Positions 45,430-53,907 of a stretch of DNA of 64,000 bases are shown one piece after another. Source of the DNA: Eubacterium sp. OM08-24 (GTDB taxonomy: Bacteria > Bacillota > Clostridia > Oscillospirales > Acutalibacteraceae); contig NZ_QSTA01000011.1 of the NCBI RefSeq assembly GCF_003438075.1, forward strand, positions 1 to 64,000, written 5' to 3'. Each line of letters opens with the position of its first letter. The first letter of the stretch is position 1. The translations under genes were made by a program, and so were the position numbers. The notes beneath the pieces were generated by a model, which did no database searches, was not told the origin of the DNA, and was given only the letters and a program-made list of their open reading frames with translations.

Positions 45430-45620
45430 AAAATACCCCGCCTGACCGTATGATTTTTATAATAACCTGCCTACGAGAAAGCAGGTGGGTGCTCTCCTTT
45501 AAACATTAGGCTTCCTTCTTCCGCCAAAGCGGGAGGTCTGCACACCGATTAAAGAGCCGGGCTCCCGATTTAAGAGTTGTAGGGTTATTTTAAAATCATT
45601 CACGCATCAGGCAGGGAGTT
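45430..45620 (-). ncRNA. ssrS: 6S RNA-like rod-shaped RNA
   Basis: On the minus strand about 190 bases fold as a long rod. CCCTGCCTGA (45616-45607) pairs with TCAGGCGGGG (45445-45436), and inside it ATGATTTT pairs with AAAATCAT and AATAACC with GGTTATT. These flank a large internal bubble with a small side hairpin (ACCTGC/GCAGGT) on the 3' side and an apical arm (GGTG/CACC, CCTCCCGC/GGCGG). Size, rod shape and central bubble fit 6S RNA, which mimics open promoter DNA and binds SigA polymerase. A T-run follows the closing stem. Other ncRNA classes were not matched. Confidence 0.65.
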
Positions 45621-45662
45621 TGTCAAATTACCATTACTTATTATATGAAAGCTAAAGGAGAA

Positions 45663-45965
45663 TTACTCTTCTTCTTCATCTTCCTCGTCTTCGCTGTAAT
45701 AGTTTTCTTCAAAGATAGCGGCAATTCTGTCGAGCTTTTCGTCATCTTCAATTTCAGCAAGCTCTTCTTCGCCGTCTTTTTCAAATACTTCCATAATGTA
45801 GTATTCGCCGGGATCGTTTACAGCGTCAGCCGGATTTTCGTAGTAAGGATAAAGAACATAGAACTTGCCTTCGTCAATCTCGATAATATCGAGAATCTCA
45901 AATTCCATTTCTTCGCCTTCGTCATTAATTAAAGTAATAAGATCTACATTAAATTCGTTATCCAT
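45663..45965 (-). CDS. DUF1292-family protein (YrzB-like)
   Basis: A 100-residue acidic protein: MDNEFNVDLITLINDEGEEMEFEILD... is the DUF1292 pattern, with a long Glu/Asp tail (EDEEDEEEE). Function unknown. ATG 45965 follows AAAGGAT; the longer reading frame upstream lacks support. In many Firmicutes it clusters with ireB and ruvX; here it stands alone beside the 6S-like RNA, whose promoter may overlap its end. Confidence 0.85.
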   Translation of the reverse strand: MDNEFNVDLITLINDEGEEMEFEILDIIEIDEGKFYVLYPYYENPADAVNDPGEYYIMEVFEKDGEEELAEIEDDEKLDRIAAIFEENYYSEDEEDEEEE

Positions 45966-46166
45966 AAAAAATATCCTTTCGTATGCACTTGTTAAATAAT
46001 ACAGCGCCAAAAATGCAAAATTGAAAAATTAAGGAAACATAAAAATAATTACTAAGCGCTGTATTAATTGGTTAAGTTTATTTTACAATTTTTTAAGCGA
46101 TTAGTCAAGCATTATTCGCATTTAATTAAAATATATATTTTTTTTACAAAATATTCAATAAAAATG

Positions 46167-46195
46167 TTGACAAATTACAATAGATATGATATATT
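46167..46195 (+). promoter_or_regulatory. Consensus promoter with no adjacent gene
   Basis: A perfect TTGACA (46167-46172), a 17-base spacer and TATATT (46190-46195). The nearest downstream start codon of a real gene is 275 bases away, beyond a terminator. Confidence 0.75.
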
Positions 46196-46201
46196 ATAGA
46201 C

Positions 46202-46288
46202 ATATTGAACAACAATTTCCTTTTAATGTGCTTGATTACTCCATAAAATTACCTAAAAACCGGCGACTTCATAGTCGTCGGTTTTTAC
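46202..46288 (+). ncRNA. Putative small RNA or attenuator, about 85 nt
   Basis: The predicted transcript runs from the promoter above to a strong terminator hairpin (46258-46286). It contains only a six-codon frame (ATG at 46226) without a ribosome site. It may be an independent small RNA, or a leader that gates transcription of the sugar transferase gene. No known family was recognised. Confidence 0.5.
46258..46287 (+). terminator. Terminator of the small RNA
   Basis: AACCGGCGACT and AGTCGTCGGTT (one wobble pair) around TCAT, then TTTTT. Confidence 0.88.
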
Positions 46289-46469
46289 TTTATGTAAAAA
46301 GTGTTCAGTAAAATACGGGCTTTTTTAAATTTAATGGCAATAATTATGCTTGAAAAAATGATTTAAAAGATATATAATGCTAAATAATACTGTCTGTAAA
46401 CGATTTTTGGCGTTTATAAGGCATTGATTTTTTATTTTACGGCAAAATTGCTGTATGAAGGGTGGAACT
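46289..46469. other. AT-rich gap before the sugar transferase gene
   Basis: Together with 46011-46166 this makes a gene-poor stretch. Several AT-rich hexamers could serve as promoters, but none is convincing. No repeat or small gene was seen. Confidence 0.4.
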
Positions 46470-47150
46470 ATGAGAACTTTTGACAAATTACCTCCTCAGT
46501 TTCAAAATGACGAGGTAAAGCATTATTACGATATTATTGCTAAAAAGTCTGTTTCTCTTGCGCTTAAAAGGATTACCGATATTATTTTTTCACTTATTAT
46601 CCTTATTATTCTTATAATACCCATTGCGGTTATTGCCGTAATTGTTAAAGCAACCTCAAAAGGCCCTGTCTTTTACAGGCAGGAGAGAGTTACTTCTTAC
46701 GGCAGGGTGTTTAGAATATATAAATTCCGCACAATGGTGCAGAATGCCGATAAAATCGGTACGCTTGTTACCACGAGTGGAGATGCGAGAGTAACCAAGG
46801 TTGGCAGAGTATTGCGAAAATATCGTCTTGATGAACTTCCGCAGATTTTTAATGTACTTTCGGGTTCAATGACTTTTGTCGGTACTCGTCCTGAGGTGCA
46901 GAAGTATGTTGATATGTATAAAGACGAATACTATGCAACCTTGCTTATGCCGGCAGGAATAACCTCGCTTGCGTCTATTATGTATAAAGACGAGGAAAAG
47001 CTTTTGCAAAATGTTGAAGATGCAGACAAGGTTTATGTGGAAACTATTTTGCCTGAAAAAATGAAGTACAATTTAATGTATCTTGAAAATTTCGGAGTTT
47101 TGTCTGACATAAAACTTATGCTAAAAACTGTTAAAGAGGTACTTAAGTAA
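46470..47150 (+). CDS. Initiating sugar transferase (undecaprenyl-phosphate type)
   Basis: A 226-residue polyprenyl-phosphate sugar-1-phosphate transferase, the first step of many capsule or exopolysaccharide pathways. One membrane segment (about 34-57) is followed by the catalytic domain with YRQERVTSYGRVFRIYKFRTM and RKYRLDELPQIFNVLSGSMTFVGTRPE. ATG 46470 follows GAAGGGTGG; the ATG at 46455 overlaps that site. The next gene encodes a Wzy-like protein, so this is a small polysaccharide unit. Confidence 0.92.
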   Translation: MRTFDKLPPQFQNDEVKHYYDIIAKKSVSLALKRITDIIFSLIILIILIIPIAVIAVIVKATSKGPVFYRQERVTSYGRVFRIYKFRTMVQNADKIGTLVTTSGDARVTKVGRVLRKYRLDELPQIFNVLSGSMTFVGTRPEVQKYVDMYKDEYYATLLMPAGITSLASIMYKDEEKLLQNVEDADKVYVETILPEKMKYNLMYLENFGVLSDIKLMLKTVKEVLK

Positions 47151-47163
47151 CAGGTGGTGTAAA

Positions 47164-48654
47164 ATGGAGGAGCTAAAGAAAAAACTAAAAAGCTTTTCTT
47201 ATTTCAGAAAAGTTTATATTTTTACTTTGTTTTTTTGTAATATATCATTTTTACAGATTCCGGCTTATATTTTGGTTGCGTTTTTGTTTTGCTGGGGTGT
47301 GTGGCTTACATATTATAAACAGAAAACGAACAACACTTTTTTTAAACTCAGATTCGGTTTGTGGGTGTGGGGATTTCTTGCGGTATCTCTTTTGACTATG
47401 CTGCTTAATTTCACATACACCATTATATACAGCGCATTTATGTTTTTGCATATTCTTATATGCTTTTTCATATTTTACGGTATGCATACCGAGCCTGACT
47501 TTGACTTTAAAAACGAGCTTTGCACAGTTGCACGAGGAATTGTGTATATTGCCACCATTGCAAATTTCATAGGTATTTTCTGCCTTATGTTTAACATTAG
47601 ATTTGAGTGGTATTGGATACAGTTTACAATATACGAAAACAGATTTACAGGTGTGTATGTAAATCCAAATCTGCTTGGATTTGTGTCCTGCGTTGCAATT
47701 TTCTGCTGTCATATTCTTTGCAAGCCTGATTTTCAGAATGCCGTTAATCAGAGAGGAATAAGCAAAATTTGGATTGTAGCCTGCGTTTGCACAAGTTTGT
47801 TTTCGCTTTTGCTTTGCGATTCAAACGCATCTATGGTGCTTATGCTTGCATATATGATAGTTTATATTGTGTATCAGTTCTTTGCTGCCAAAGACGGACT
47901 TTCTCCTGCAAAGGTAACTATGAGAATAGTTGCGCTGTTGCTTGTGGGCACATTCCTTGTAGGCTCATCATTAATGTTCAGAGAGATTTGCCAGCAGGGA
48001 TTTTCGGTAGTTACGGCAAAGACCTATTCGTTCCTTGATGAAATTACGGGAAAAACCGAACAGCAGACTTCCTTGCAGAAGCAGAAGGATAAAGAAAATG
48101 CAGAGAATAGCAAAAAAGCCGAATCCGCAAGCGAACCGCCTGTTACCTTTGAGCACGAAAACTCAAATATCGACAGCGGCAGATTTAAGCTGTATAGAGA
48201 ATCCATAGATTTATTTAAGATTTCTCCTGTCTTTGGCATAAGCAACGGAAACATTGTATTTTACAGCCAAGAGTACGCAAACGGCACTTTAAAATATACT
48301 TATCATAACAATGATTTGCACAACGGATTTTTAACGATTTTGGTATCAACAGGTGTGCTTGGATTTGTTGTTTTCGGTATATTCGGTTTTCGTTTTGCAA
48401 AGCACGCAGCTCAGCATTTGTTTTTGCAGAAAAAAACATTTAAAAACGATGCTTACCCTTGTATGTTTGCGTTCTTGAGTGCGTACCTTTTCTATGCTTT
48501 GTTTGAAAAGGCACTCCTTTATGATGTTTCGTTTATGGTAATGTGGTTCTGGCTTATTATGGGCTACACAAGCTGTTACATAGCAAAGTTTGAGCCTATG
48601 CTTGAAACACGCTATCTTTTTCATCAAAAAAGACTCCGCAGAAGTCTGCTTTGA
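47164..48654 (+). CDS. O-antigen ligase/Wzy-like polymerase
   Basis: A 496-residue protein with about 10-12 membrane segments and a large outside loop (about 285-400) containing Lys/Glu-rich and conserved parts such as HNDLHNGFLTILVSTGVLG, the typical Wzy_C motif of polysaccharide polymerases and ligases. It follows the sugar transferase by 13 bases. The sugar polymer is unknown, and no other glycan genes are adjacent. Confidence 0.85.
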   Translation: MEELKKKLKSFSYFRKVYIFTLFFCNISFLQIPAYILVAFLFCWGVWLTYYKQKTNNTFFKLRFGLWVWGFLAVSLLTMLLNFTYTIIYSAFMFLHILICFFIFYGMHTEPDFDFKNELCTVARGIVYIATIANFIGIFCLMFNIRFEWYWIQFTIYENRFTGVYVNPNLLGFVSCVAIFCCHILCKPDFQNAVNQRGISKIWIVACVCTSLFSLLLCDSNASMVLMLAYMIVYIVYQFFAAKDGLSPAKVTMRIVALLLVGTFLVGSSLMFREICQQGFSVVTAKTYSFLDEITGKTEQQTSLQKQKDKENAENSKKAESASEPPVTFEHENSNIDSGRFKLYRESIDLFKISPVFGISNGNIVFYSQEYANGTLKYTYHNNDLHNGFLTILVSTGVLGFVVFGIFGFRFAKHAAQHLFLQKKTFKNDAYPCMFAFLSAYLFYALFEKALLYDVSFMVMWFWLIMGYTSCYIAKFEPMLETRYLFHQKRLRRSLL

Positions 48655-48682
48655 TACTTGTATATTTACAATTTTTAGGCTA

Positions 48683-48716
48683 TAATAACCGTAGGTATAT
48701 TTACCTGCGGTTTTTA
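48683..48716 (+). terminator. Terminator of the polysaccharide pair
   Basis: AACCGtAGGTA and TACCTgCGGTT around ATATT, then TTTATTTTT. Confidence 0.8.
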
Positions 48717-48742
48717 TTTTTCTGAAAAGGAATTGATATAAA

Positions 48743-50650
48743 ATGAAATACGGATTTATAAAGGTGGCGGCGGCTACTCCTGTTATCAGAGTGTCTGATT
48801 GCAAAAAGAATACAGACGCAATTGTCGCTCAGATTAAAGAGGCGAGCGTTGAGGGAGCGTCGCTGGTTAATTTTCCGGAACTGTGCATAACAGGCTACAC
48901 TTGCAGTGACTTGTTTTTACAGAGAACACTTTTGAAATCTGCCGAAAGCTCGGTTTACAGAATTATTGAGGAAACCAAGAATTTGAATATAATTTCCGTT
49001 GTGGGTGTTCCCGTAGCGTTCAGAGAGGCGCTTTATAATTGTGCGGCTGTCATTTTTAAGGGCAAATTGCTTGCACTTGTGCCAAAGGTAAATATCCCGA
49101 ATTATTCGGAATTTTACGAAGCAAGACACTACACAAGCGGTAAAAATACAGATTTTGAAATTGAGTATGCCGGTCAGCAAACTGTTTTGAGTGACAAGGT
49201 TTTGTTTCAAAATAAAAATATGTCTGACTTTACCCTCGGTGTGGAAATTTGCGAGGATTTGTGGGTGGCGGAGTCGCCGTCAATATCACTAGCCAAGTCG
49301 GGTGCGGTTATCATTTGCAATCCGTCAACCTCGGACGATACAATCGGCAAAGCAGAGTACAGGCGCTCACTTGTTAAAATGCAGAGCGGTAAGTTGTGCT
49401 GTGCATATATTTATACGGATTCGGGCTTTGGCGAAAGTACAACAGACACAGTTTACTCCGCTCAGAATATAATATGTGAGAACGCATCTTTATTAAGCGA
49501 AAGCGAGCGCTTTACAACAGGCATTACTTATGCCGATGTTGATGTTCAAAAGCTGATGGGCGAGCGCAGAAGAATGAGTACATTTAATTCCGGCAGCGAA
49601 AATATCAGAAGAATTTACTTTGATATGCCGCTTACCGATACCAAACTTTCAAGAAAATTTGAGCAAACTCCTTTTGTGCCGTCTGCAAAGGATGACCTAA
49701 GCAGAAGATGTAAGGAGATTATTACAATGCAGGCAACGGGTCTTGCCACCCGACTTGCACATACAGGCATTAAAAATGTAGTTTTGGGACTTTCGGGCGG
49801 ACTTGACAGCACACTTGCGCTTATTGTTTGCATTCACGCCTTTGATATGCTCGGCATTGAAAGAAAGAATATCCACACTGTAACAATGCCTTGCTTTGGA
49901 ACTACCAAGCGCACAAAGTCAAATGCCGAAAAACTTGCCGAGGCTTACAATGTTTCTTTTGAAGAAATAAACATCACTGCGGCAGTAAGACAGCATTTTA
50001 TTGACATTAAGCACGATGAAAGCGTAACCGATATTACCTACGAAAATTCGCAGGCGAGAGAGCGCACTAAAATTCTTATGAATCTTTCAAATAAATACGG
50101 CGGTCTTGTCATCGGTACAGGCGATTTGTCGGAGCTTGCGCTCGGCTGGGCTACCTATAACGGCGACCATATGAGTATGTATGCGGTTAATGTGTCTATT
50201 CCAAAAACACTTGTGCGCTATCTTACAGCGTATGAGGCAGAAATAAGCGACGGCGAGCTAAGAACCGTTTTGCTTGATGTGCTCGATACTCCGGTAAGTC
50301 CGGAGCTTTTGCCACCCGACAAAAACGGCGAGATTGCTCAGAAAACAGAAGATGTTGTAGGCCCGTATGAACTGCACGACTTTTTCCTTTATTACTTTGT
50401 TCGTTTTGGCTTTACACCGTCAAAAATCTACTACCTTGCAAAGCGCACCTTTGCAGGAAAATATGATAACGATACCATAAAAAAATGGCTTGTAACATTC
50501 TTAAAGAGATTTTTCTCTCAGCAATTCAAACGCAGCTGCTTGCCGGATGGGCCAAAGGTTGGTTCGGTTACACTCTCTCCACGCTCAGACTGGAGAATGC
50601 CGAGTGACGCAAGCGTGAGAATGTGGCTTGATGAGCTTGAAAATCAGTAA
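48743..50650 (+). CDS. nadE: Glutamine-dependent NAD+ synthetase
   Basis: A 635-residue two-domain enzyme catalysing the last step of NAD+ synthesis. The N-terminal nitrilase-fold glutaminase (1-270; NFPELCITGYT, LVPKVNIPNY, GVEICEDLW) feeds ammonia to the C-terminal synthetase with the PP-loop LGLSGGLDSTLAL and GTGDLSELALGW. Ribosome site AAAAGGA. NAD+ supply is also the substrate pool for the TIR protein at 3.8 kb; no direct genetic link is visible. Confidence 0.95.
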   Translation: MKYGFIKVAAATPVIRVSDCKKNTDAIVAQIKEASVEGASLVNFPELCITGYTCSDLFLQRTLLKSAESSVYRIIEETKNLNIISVVGVPVAFREALYNCAAVIFKGKLLALVPKVNIPNYSEFYEARHYTSGKNTDFEIEYAGQQTVLSDKVLFQNKNMSDFTLGVEICEDLWVAESPSISLAKSGAVIICNPSTSDDTIGKAEYRRSLVKMQSGKLCCAYIYTDSGFGESTTDTVYSAQNIICENASLLSESERFTTGITYADVDVQKLMGERRRMSTFNSGSENIRRIYFDMPLTDTKLSRKFEQTPFVPSAKDDLSRRCKEIITMQATGLATRLAHTGIKNVVLGLSGGLDSTLALIVCIHAFDMLGIERKNIHTVTMPCFGTTKRTKSNAEKLAEAYNVSFEEINITAAVRQHFIDIKHDESVTDITYENSQARERTKILMNLSNKYGGLVIGTGDLSELALGWATYNGDHMSMYAVNVSIPKTLVRYLTAYEAEISDGELRTVLLDVLDTPVSPELLPPDKNGEIAQKTEDVVGPYELHDFFLYYFVRFGFTPSKIYYLAKRTFAGKYDNDTIKKWLVTFLKRFFSQQFKRSCLPDGPKVGSVTLSPRSDWRMPSDASVRMWLDELENQ

Positions 50651-50673
50651 ATCTGACTTCAAGGGGGCTTTTT

Positions 50674-51156
50674 GTGAAATATTTTATAAAAAGAGATGTT
50701 TGCGCAGATTTTGGCGCTTTTGAAATATATGACGAAACAGGCATAGAAAAATATCTTGCGGAATTTTCAAAAAGCAAAAGGAGCAGAAAAATAATAATTC
50801 ATAGTGCAAACGAAATTTATGTGAAGATAAGATGTTTGCAGATGTCAAATATTATTGCCTGCAACATAAAAGCAGGCGGCAAAAGAATGAGAATTCTTAT
50901 GGGTGCAAACCACGACGAGCTTGTCTGTATGTGTTCGGGAGTGAATTGGAAAATCGGCGGCAATGTTGCGCAAAAATGCTTTTCAATTCAAGATGTGGAC
51001 AATACGGTGATTGCGGTGCAGAAAAGGACTTTTTCAAGCACAGAAAGCTACGAGCTTGATGTTTATTCGCAGAGCAACGAGCTGTTATCCATATCGGCGG
51101 CGGTTTGTATAAATATGCTCAATACAGTTGACAATCCCGTCAGACTGGCGGTATAA
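50674..51156 (+). CDS. LURP-one-related-like small protein
   Basis: A 160-residue protein starting at GTG after AAGGGGG. The alternating beta pattern (KYFIKRDVCADFGAFEIYDETG, MRILMGANHDEL, SYELDVYSQSNELLSISAAV) resembles the tubby/LURP-one-related (YxjI-like) fold seen in many Firmicutes, but no diagnostic motif is present. It follows nadE by 23 bases. The lrp promoter overlaps its last codons. Function unknown. Confidence 0.6.
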   Translation: MKYFIKRDVCADFGAFEIYDETGIEKYLAEFSKSKRSRKIIIHSANEIYVKIRCLQMSNIIACNIKAGGKRMRILMGANHDELVCMCSGVNWKIGGNVAQKCFSIQDVDNTVIAVQKRTFSSTESYELDVYSQSNELLSISAAVCINMLNTVDNPVRLAV

Positions 51157-51157
51157 T
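51128..51157 (+). promoter_or_regulatory. Consensus promoter of the Lrp-aminotransferase operon
   Basis: A perfect TTGACA (51128-51133), an 18-base spacer and a perfect TATAAT (51152-51157), overlapping the end of the previous gene. Transcription should start near 51164. Confidence 0.75.
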
Positions 51158-51164
51158 TATAGAG

Positions 51165-51181
51165 AACCTGACTGTCAGGTT
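51165..51181. promoter_or_regulatory. Operator-like palindrome at the lrp start site
   Basis: AACCTGAC-T-GTCAGGTT has perfect 8-base arms around one central base and begins at the predicted transcription start. A one-base loop cannot form an RNA hairpin easily, so a protein site is more likely, perhaps for the Lrp-type product itself. Confidence 0.55.
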
Positions 51182-51237
51182 TGTTAATTCCCGAATTTTG
51201 TCGGGCAAAAGTATAAATTCACAGGGGAGGATTTATT

Positions 51238-51717
51238 ATGGACAGATTACTTCAGCTTTTAAGTACAAACTCAGGCTTTACCACAGCCGAGATAGCGACA
51301 ATGCTCGGTGAGCCGGAAGATTACATCAAGGCTCAGATAAAGGAATACGAAACTCAGGGCATTATCAAAGGCTACCAGGCAGTTGTAAACTGGGAGAATA
51401 CCAAGGAAAACTATGTTGAGGCACTTATTGAGCTTAAGGTTACTCCTAAAAAGGATGCAGGCTTTGACGAAATGGCGAAGATGTGTATGGCGTTTGACGA
51501 GGTAGATTCTGTTTACCTTATGGCGGGTACATATGATTTTGCACTGATTGTTAAGGGCGAATCTATGCAGGATATCGCTATGTTTGTATCTAAAAAACTC
51601 TCCACAATCGACGGAGTGCTTTCAACAGGCACACATTTCATTATGCGTCGCTACAAAGACAGCGGAATGAATCTCATCGATTTTGAAGGGTCGGATGAGA
51701 GGAGTTTAATTCTGTGA
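51238..51717 (+). CDS. Lrp/AsnC-family regulator
   Basis: A 159-residue protein with a winged helix-turn-helix (about 1-55; SGFTTAEIATMLGEPEDYIKAQIKEYE) and a RAM/AsnC effector domain (about 65-150; VEALIELKVTPK, VYLMAGTYDFALIV). Such proteins sense amino acids and often control adjacent amino-acid genes. Its end overlaps the aminotransferase start by 4 bases, so the two are translated together. A palindrome at the start site suggests self-control. Confidence 0.92.
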   Translation: MDRLLQLLSTNSGFTTAEIATMLGEPEDYIKAQIKEYETQGIIKGYQAVVNWENTKENYVEALIELKVTPKKDAGFDEMAKMCMAFDEVDSVYLMAGTYDFALIVKGESMQDIAMFVSKKLSTIDGVLSTGTHFIMRRYKDSGMNLIDFEGSDERSLIL

Positions 51718-52895
51718 TTGACTATTCAAAATTTTTAAATAATTCTATACAAGAAATAAAGCCATCGGGTATTCGTAAGTTTTTTGACATTGCAAGCGAG
51801 ATGGATGATGTTATTTCGCTCAGCATCGGCGAGCCTGATTTTCAGACGCCATGGCATATTCGTGAAGAGGGCATAAACTCCCTTAAAAACGGCAAAACAT
51901 GGTATTCGCCAAATCGTGGCTTTGCTCAGCTCAGAGATGAAATTTCAAACTACTATAAAAGACGCTTTAACATTGAGTATGTAGGCAAAACTCAGGTGCT
52001 TGTTACAGTTGGCGGCAGTGAGGCTATTGACCTTGCCTTCAGATGTCTTGTTTCAGAGGGTGACGAGGTAATTATTCCCGAGCCGTCTTTTGTTTGTTAC
52101 GAACCGCTTACTCATATGGCAGGCGGTAAGGCAGTTATAATTAATACAAAGGCAGAGGATCAGTTCAGACTTAAAGCTGATGACCTCGAAAAGGCAATTA
52201 CCGATAAAACTAAGCTCGTTGTTTTGCCGTTTCCTAATAACCCAACAGGCGCTATTATGGAGAAAGCTGACCTTGAGGCTATTGCAGAGGTAATTAAAAA
52301 GCACGATTTGTTTGTGCTTTCGGATGAAATTTACTGTGAGCTTACATACGGCGGAAAGAACCACATTTCTATTGCCGCTATTGACGGAATGTATGAGCGT
52401 ACTATTGTTATAAACGGTTTTTCAAAGTCATATGCAATGACAGGCTGGCGACTTGGTTATGCACTCGGCCCTGTACCGATTATTGCTCAGATGACAAAAT
52501 TGCATCAGTACGGCATTATGTCTGCACCTACTACCGCACAATATGCCGCTATTGAGGCATTGCGCAACGGTGATGCCGATGTGCAAAATATGCGCAATGA
52601 ATACGATATGCGCCGCCGACTTGTTGTTGATTCATTTAATGCAATGGGACTTACTTGCTTTGAGCCATACGGTGCTTTTTATGTATTCCCTTGTATTAAG
52701 AGTACGGGTATGACCTCAGAGAATTTCTGTACTAAGCTCATTATGGACAAGCATGTAGCCGTTGTTCCGGGTACAGCCTTTGGTGATTGCGGCGAGGGCT
52801 TTGTAAGAGTTTCTTATTCTTACTCATTAAATCATCTTAAAACGGCTTTACAGCGCATTAAGGAATTTTTAGAGGAGCAGAAAAATGGAAATTAA
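51714..52895 (+). CDS. Class I/II PLP aminotransferase
   Basis: A 393-residue fold-type I enzyme. SIGEPDFQTPWHIREE, VTVGGSEAIDLAF, PFPNNPTGAI, LSDEIYCELTYG and the PLP lysine in NGFSKSYAMTGWRLGY are all present. AspB/AraT-type activity on aspartate, aromatic or other amino acids is likely; the precise substrate is not readable. GTG start coupled to the Lrp gene, and its end overlaps ispE by 11 bases, so all three may share a transcript. Confidence 0.92.
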   Translation: MIDYSKFLNNSIQEIKPSGIRKFFDIASEMDDVISLSIGEPDFQTPWHIREEGINSLKNGKTWYSPNRGFAQLRDEISNYYKRRFNIEYVGKTQVLVTVGGSEAIDLAFRCLVSEGDEVIIPEPSFVCYEPLTHMAGGKAVIINTKAEDQFRLKADDLEKAITDKTKLVVLPFPNNPTGAIMEKADLEAIAEVIKKHDLFVLSDEIYCELTYGGKNHISIAAIDGMYERTIVINGFSKSYAMTGWRLGYALGPVPIIAQMTKLHQYGIMSAPTTAQYAAIEALRNGDADVQNMRNEYDMRRRLVVDSFNAMGLTCFEPYGAFYVFPCIKSTGMTSENFCTKLIMDKHVAVVPGTAFGDCGEGFVRVSYSYSLNHLKTALQRIKEFLEEQKNGN

Positions 52896-53754
52896 GGTTC
52901 TTGCACCTGCAAAAATCAATCTCACACTTGATGTTACAGGTAAGCGACCTGACGGCTACCACGATATTATGACGATAATGCAGAGTGTTGATTTGTACGA
53001 CACCATAACCATTACCGACAATGACAGCGGGCAGATTACAATTTCGTGTAATTATGACGGTGTTCCTTGTGATGAAAAAAATATCTGCTACAAAGCGGCA
53101 GAAAAATTTTTTATTGCTACTCGCAACGAGGGACAGGGCGTACATATAGATATTGACAAGGTTATTCCCACACAAGCGGGTCTTGCAGGCGGCAGTACAG
53201 ACGGTGCGGCTGTTCTTATGGGACTTAACAGAATGTTTGACGCATTTTTAAGTCCGGCGGAATTGCACGAGATTGCAGAGAAAATCGGGGCAGATGTTCC
53301 GTTTTGCCTTGAGGGCGGCACAAAGTACGCAACGGGAATAGGTACTAAGCTGCAAAAAATGCCTAACTTTTCTGCGTCACATATTGTTATTTGTAAGCCT
53401 GACAATGTGAGTGTTTCAACCGCCGAGGCATACAAAAAGGTGGATGCGTTAAATCCGCACCCACCGTATACAGATGAAATGATAAAGTCACTTTTCAGCC
53501 GAGATATGTTTAGAATTACAACAACACTGTTCAATGATTTTGAACTTGCGTTAAAGCTCGAAGAAGTGAATGAAATTAAAAGAATTATGTATAAGCGCAA
53601 GGCACTCGGAGCAAGTATGACGGGTTCAGGCTCGGCGGTATTTGCTGTTTATAATTCCGAGCGCAAAGCAAAAAAATGCGTTGATTCTTTGAAAGAAAAA
53701 TATGATAAAGTTTTCCTTTGTCATCCTACAAAGGAAGGTTGTAAAATAGTCTGA
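52885..53754 (+). CDS. ispE: 4-diphosphocytidyl-2-C-methylerythritol kinase
   Basis: A 289-residue GHMP kinase of the MEP isoprenoid pathway. APAKINLTLDVTGKRPDGYH at the start, the ATP motif PTQAGLAGGSTDGAA and the C-terminal SMTGSGSAVFAV are diagnostic. The ATG lies inside the aminotransferase gene, preceded by AGAGGAG. Other MEP genes are not in the window. Confidence 0.96.
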   Translation: MEIKVLAPAKINLTLDVTGKRPDGYHDIMTIMQSVDLYDTITITDNDSGQITISCNYDGVPCDEKNICYKAAEKFFIATRNEGQGVHIDIDKVIPTQAGLAGGSTDGAAVLMGLNRMFDAFLSPAELHEIAEKIGADVPFCLEGGTKYATGIGTKLQKMPNFSASHIVICKPDNVSVSTAEAYKKVDALNPHPPYTDEMIKSLFSRDMFRITTTLFNDFELALKLEEVNEIKRIMYKRKALGASMTGSGSAVFAVYNSERKAKKCVDSLKEKYDKVFLCHPTKEGCKIV

Positions 53755-53829
53755 TTTTTATCAGGCTATTTTATTTTGCTTTTAAACGAGCAACAGAGAA
53801 AAAATAAAATTTTCCACACAAGAAACAAA

Positions 53830-53868
53830 AAATTCAGGTCAACCCTTTTTAAAGGTTGACCTGAATTT
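53830..53868. repeat. Short hairpin related to the dispersed repeat
   Basis: AAATTCAGGTCAACC (53830-53844) and its perfect complement (53854-53868) enclose CTTTTTAAA. With the following TTATTAAACTAAACTTT it matches one end of repeat copy 3 (33270-33315). Placed between convergent ispE and the YoaK-type gene, it probably works as a bidirectional terminator. Confidence 0.7.
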
Positions 53869-53907
53869 TGAATTTATTAAACTAAACTTTGTGCTCTAAA
53901 CACCAAT

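Noticed and set aside
45645..45932. Plus-strand frame opposite the DUF1292 gene
   Set aside because: It is the complement of an acidic gene, which yields a Phe/Leu-rich pseudo-membrane sequence; the minus strand is the recognised family.
48743..50650. Functional coupling of nadA and nadE with the NAD-consuming TIR protein
   Set aside because: They are separate housekeeping loci 38-45 kb away; sharing a window is not evidence of a system.
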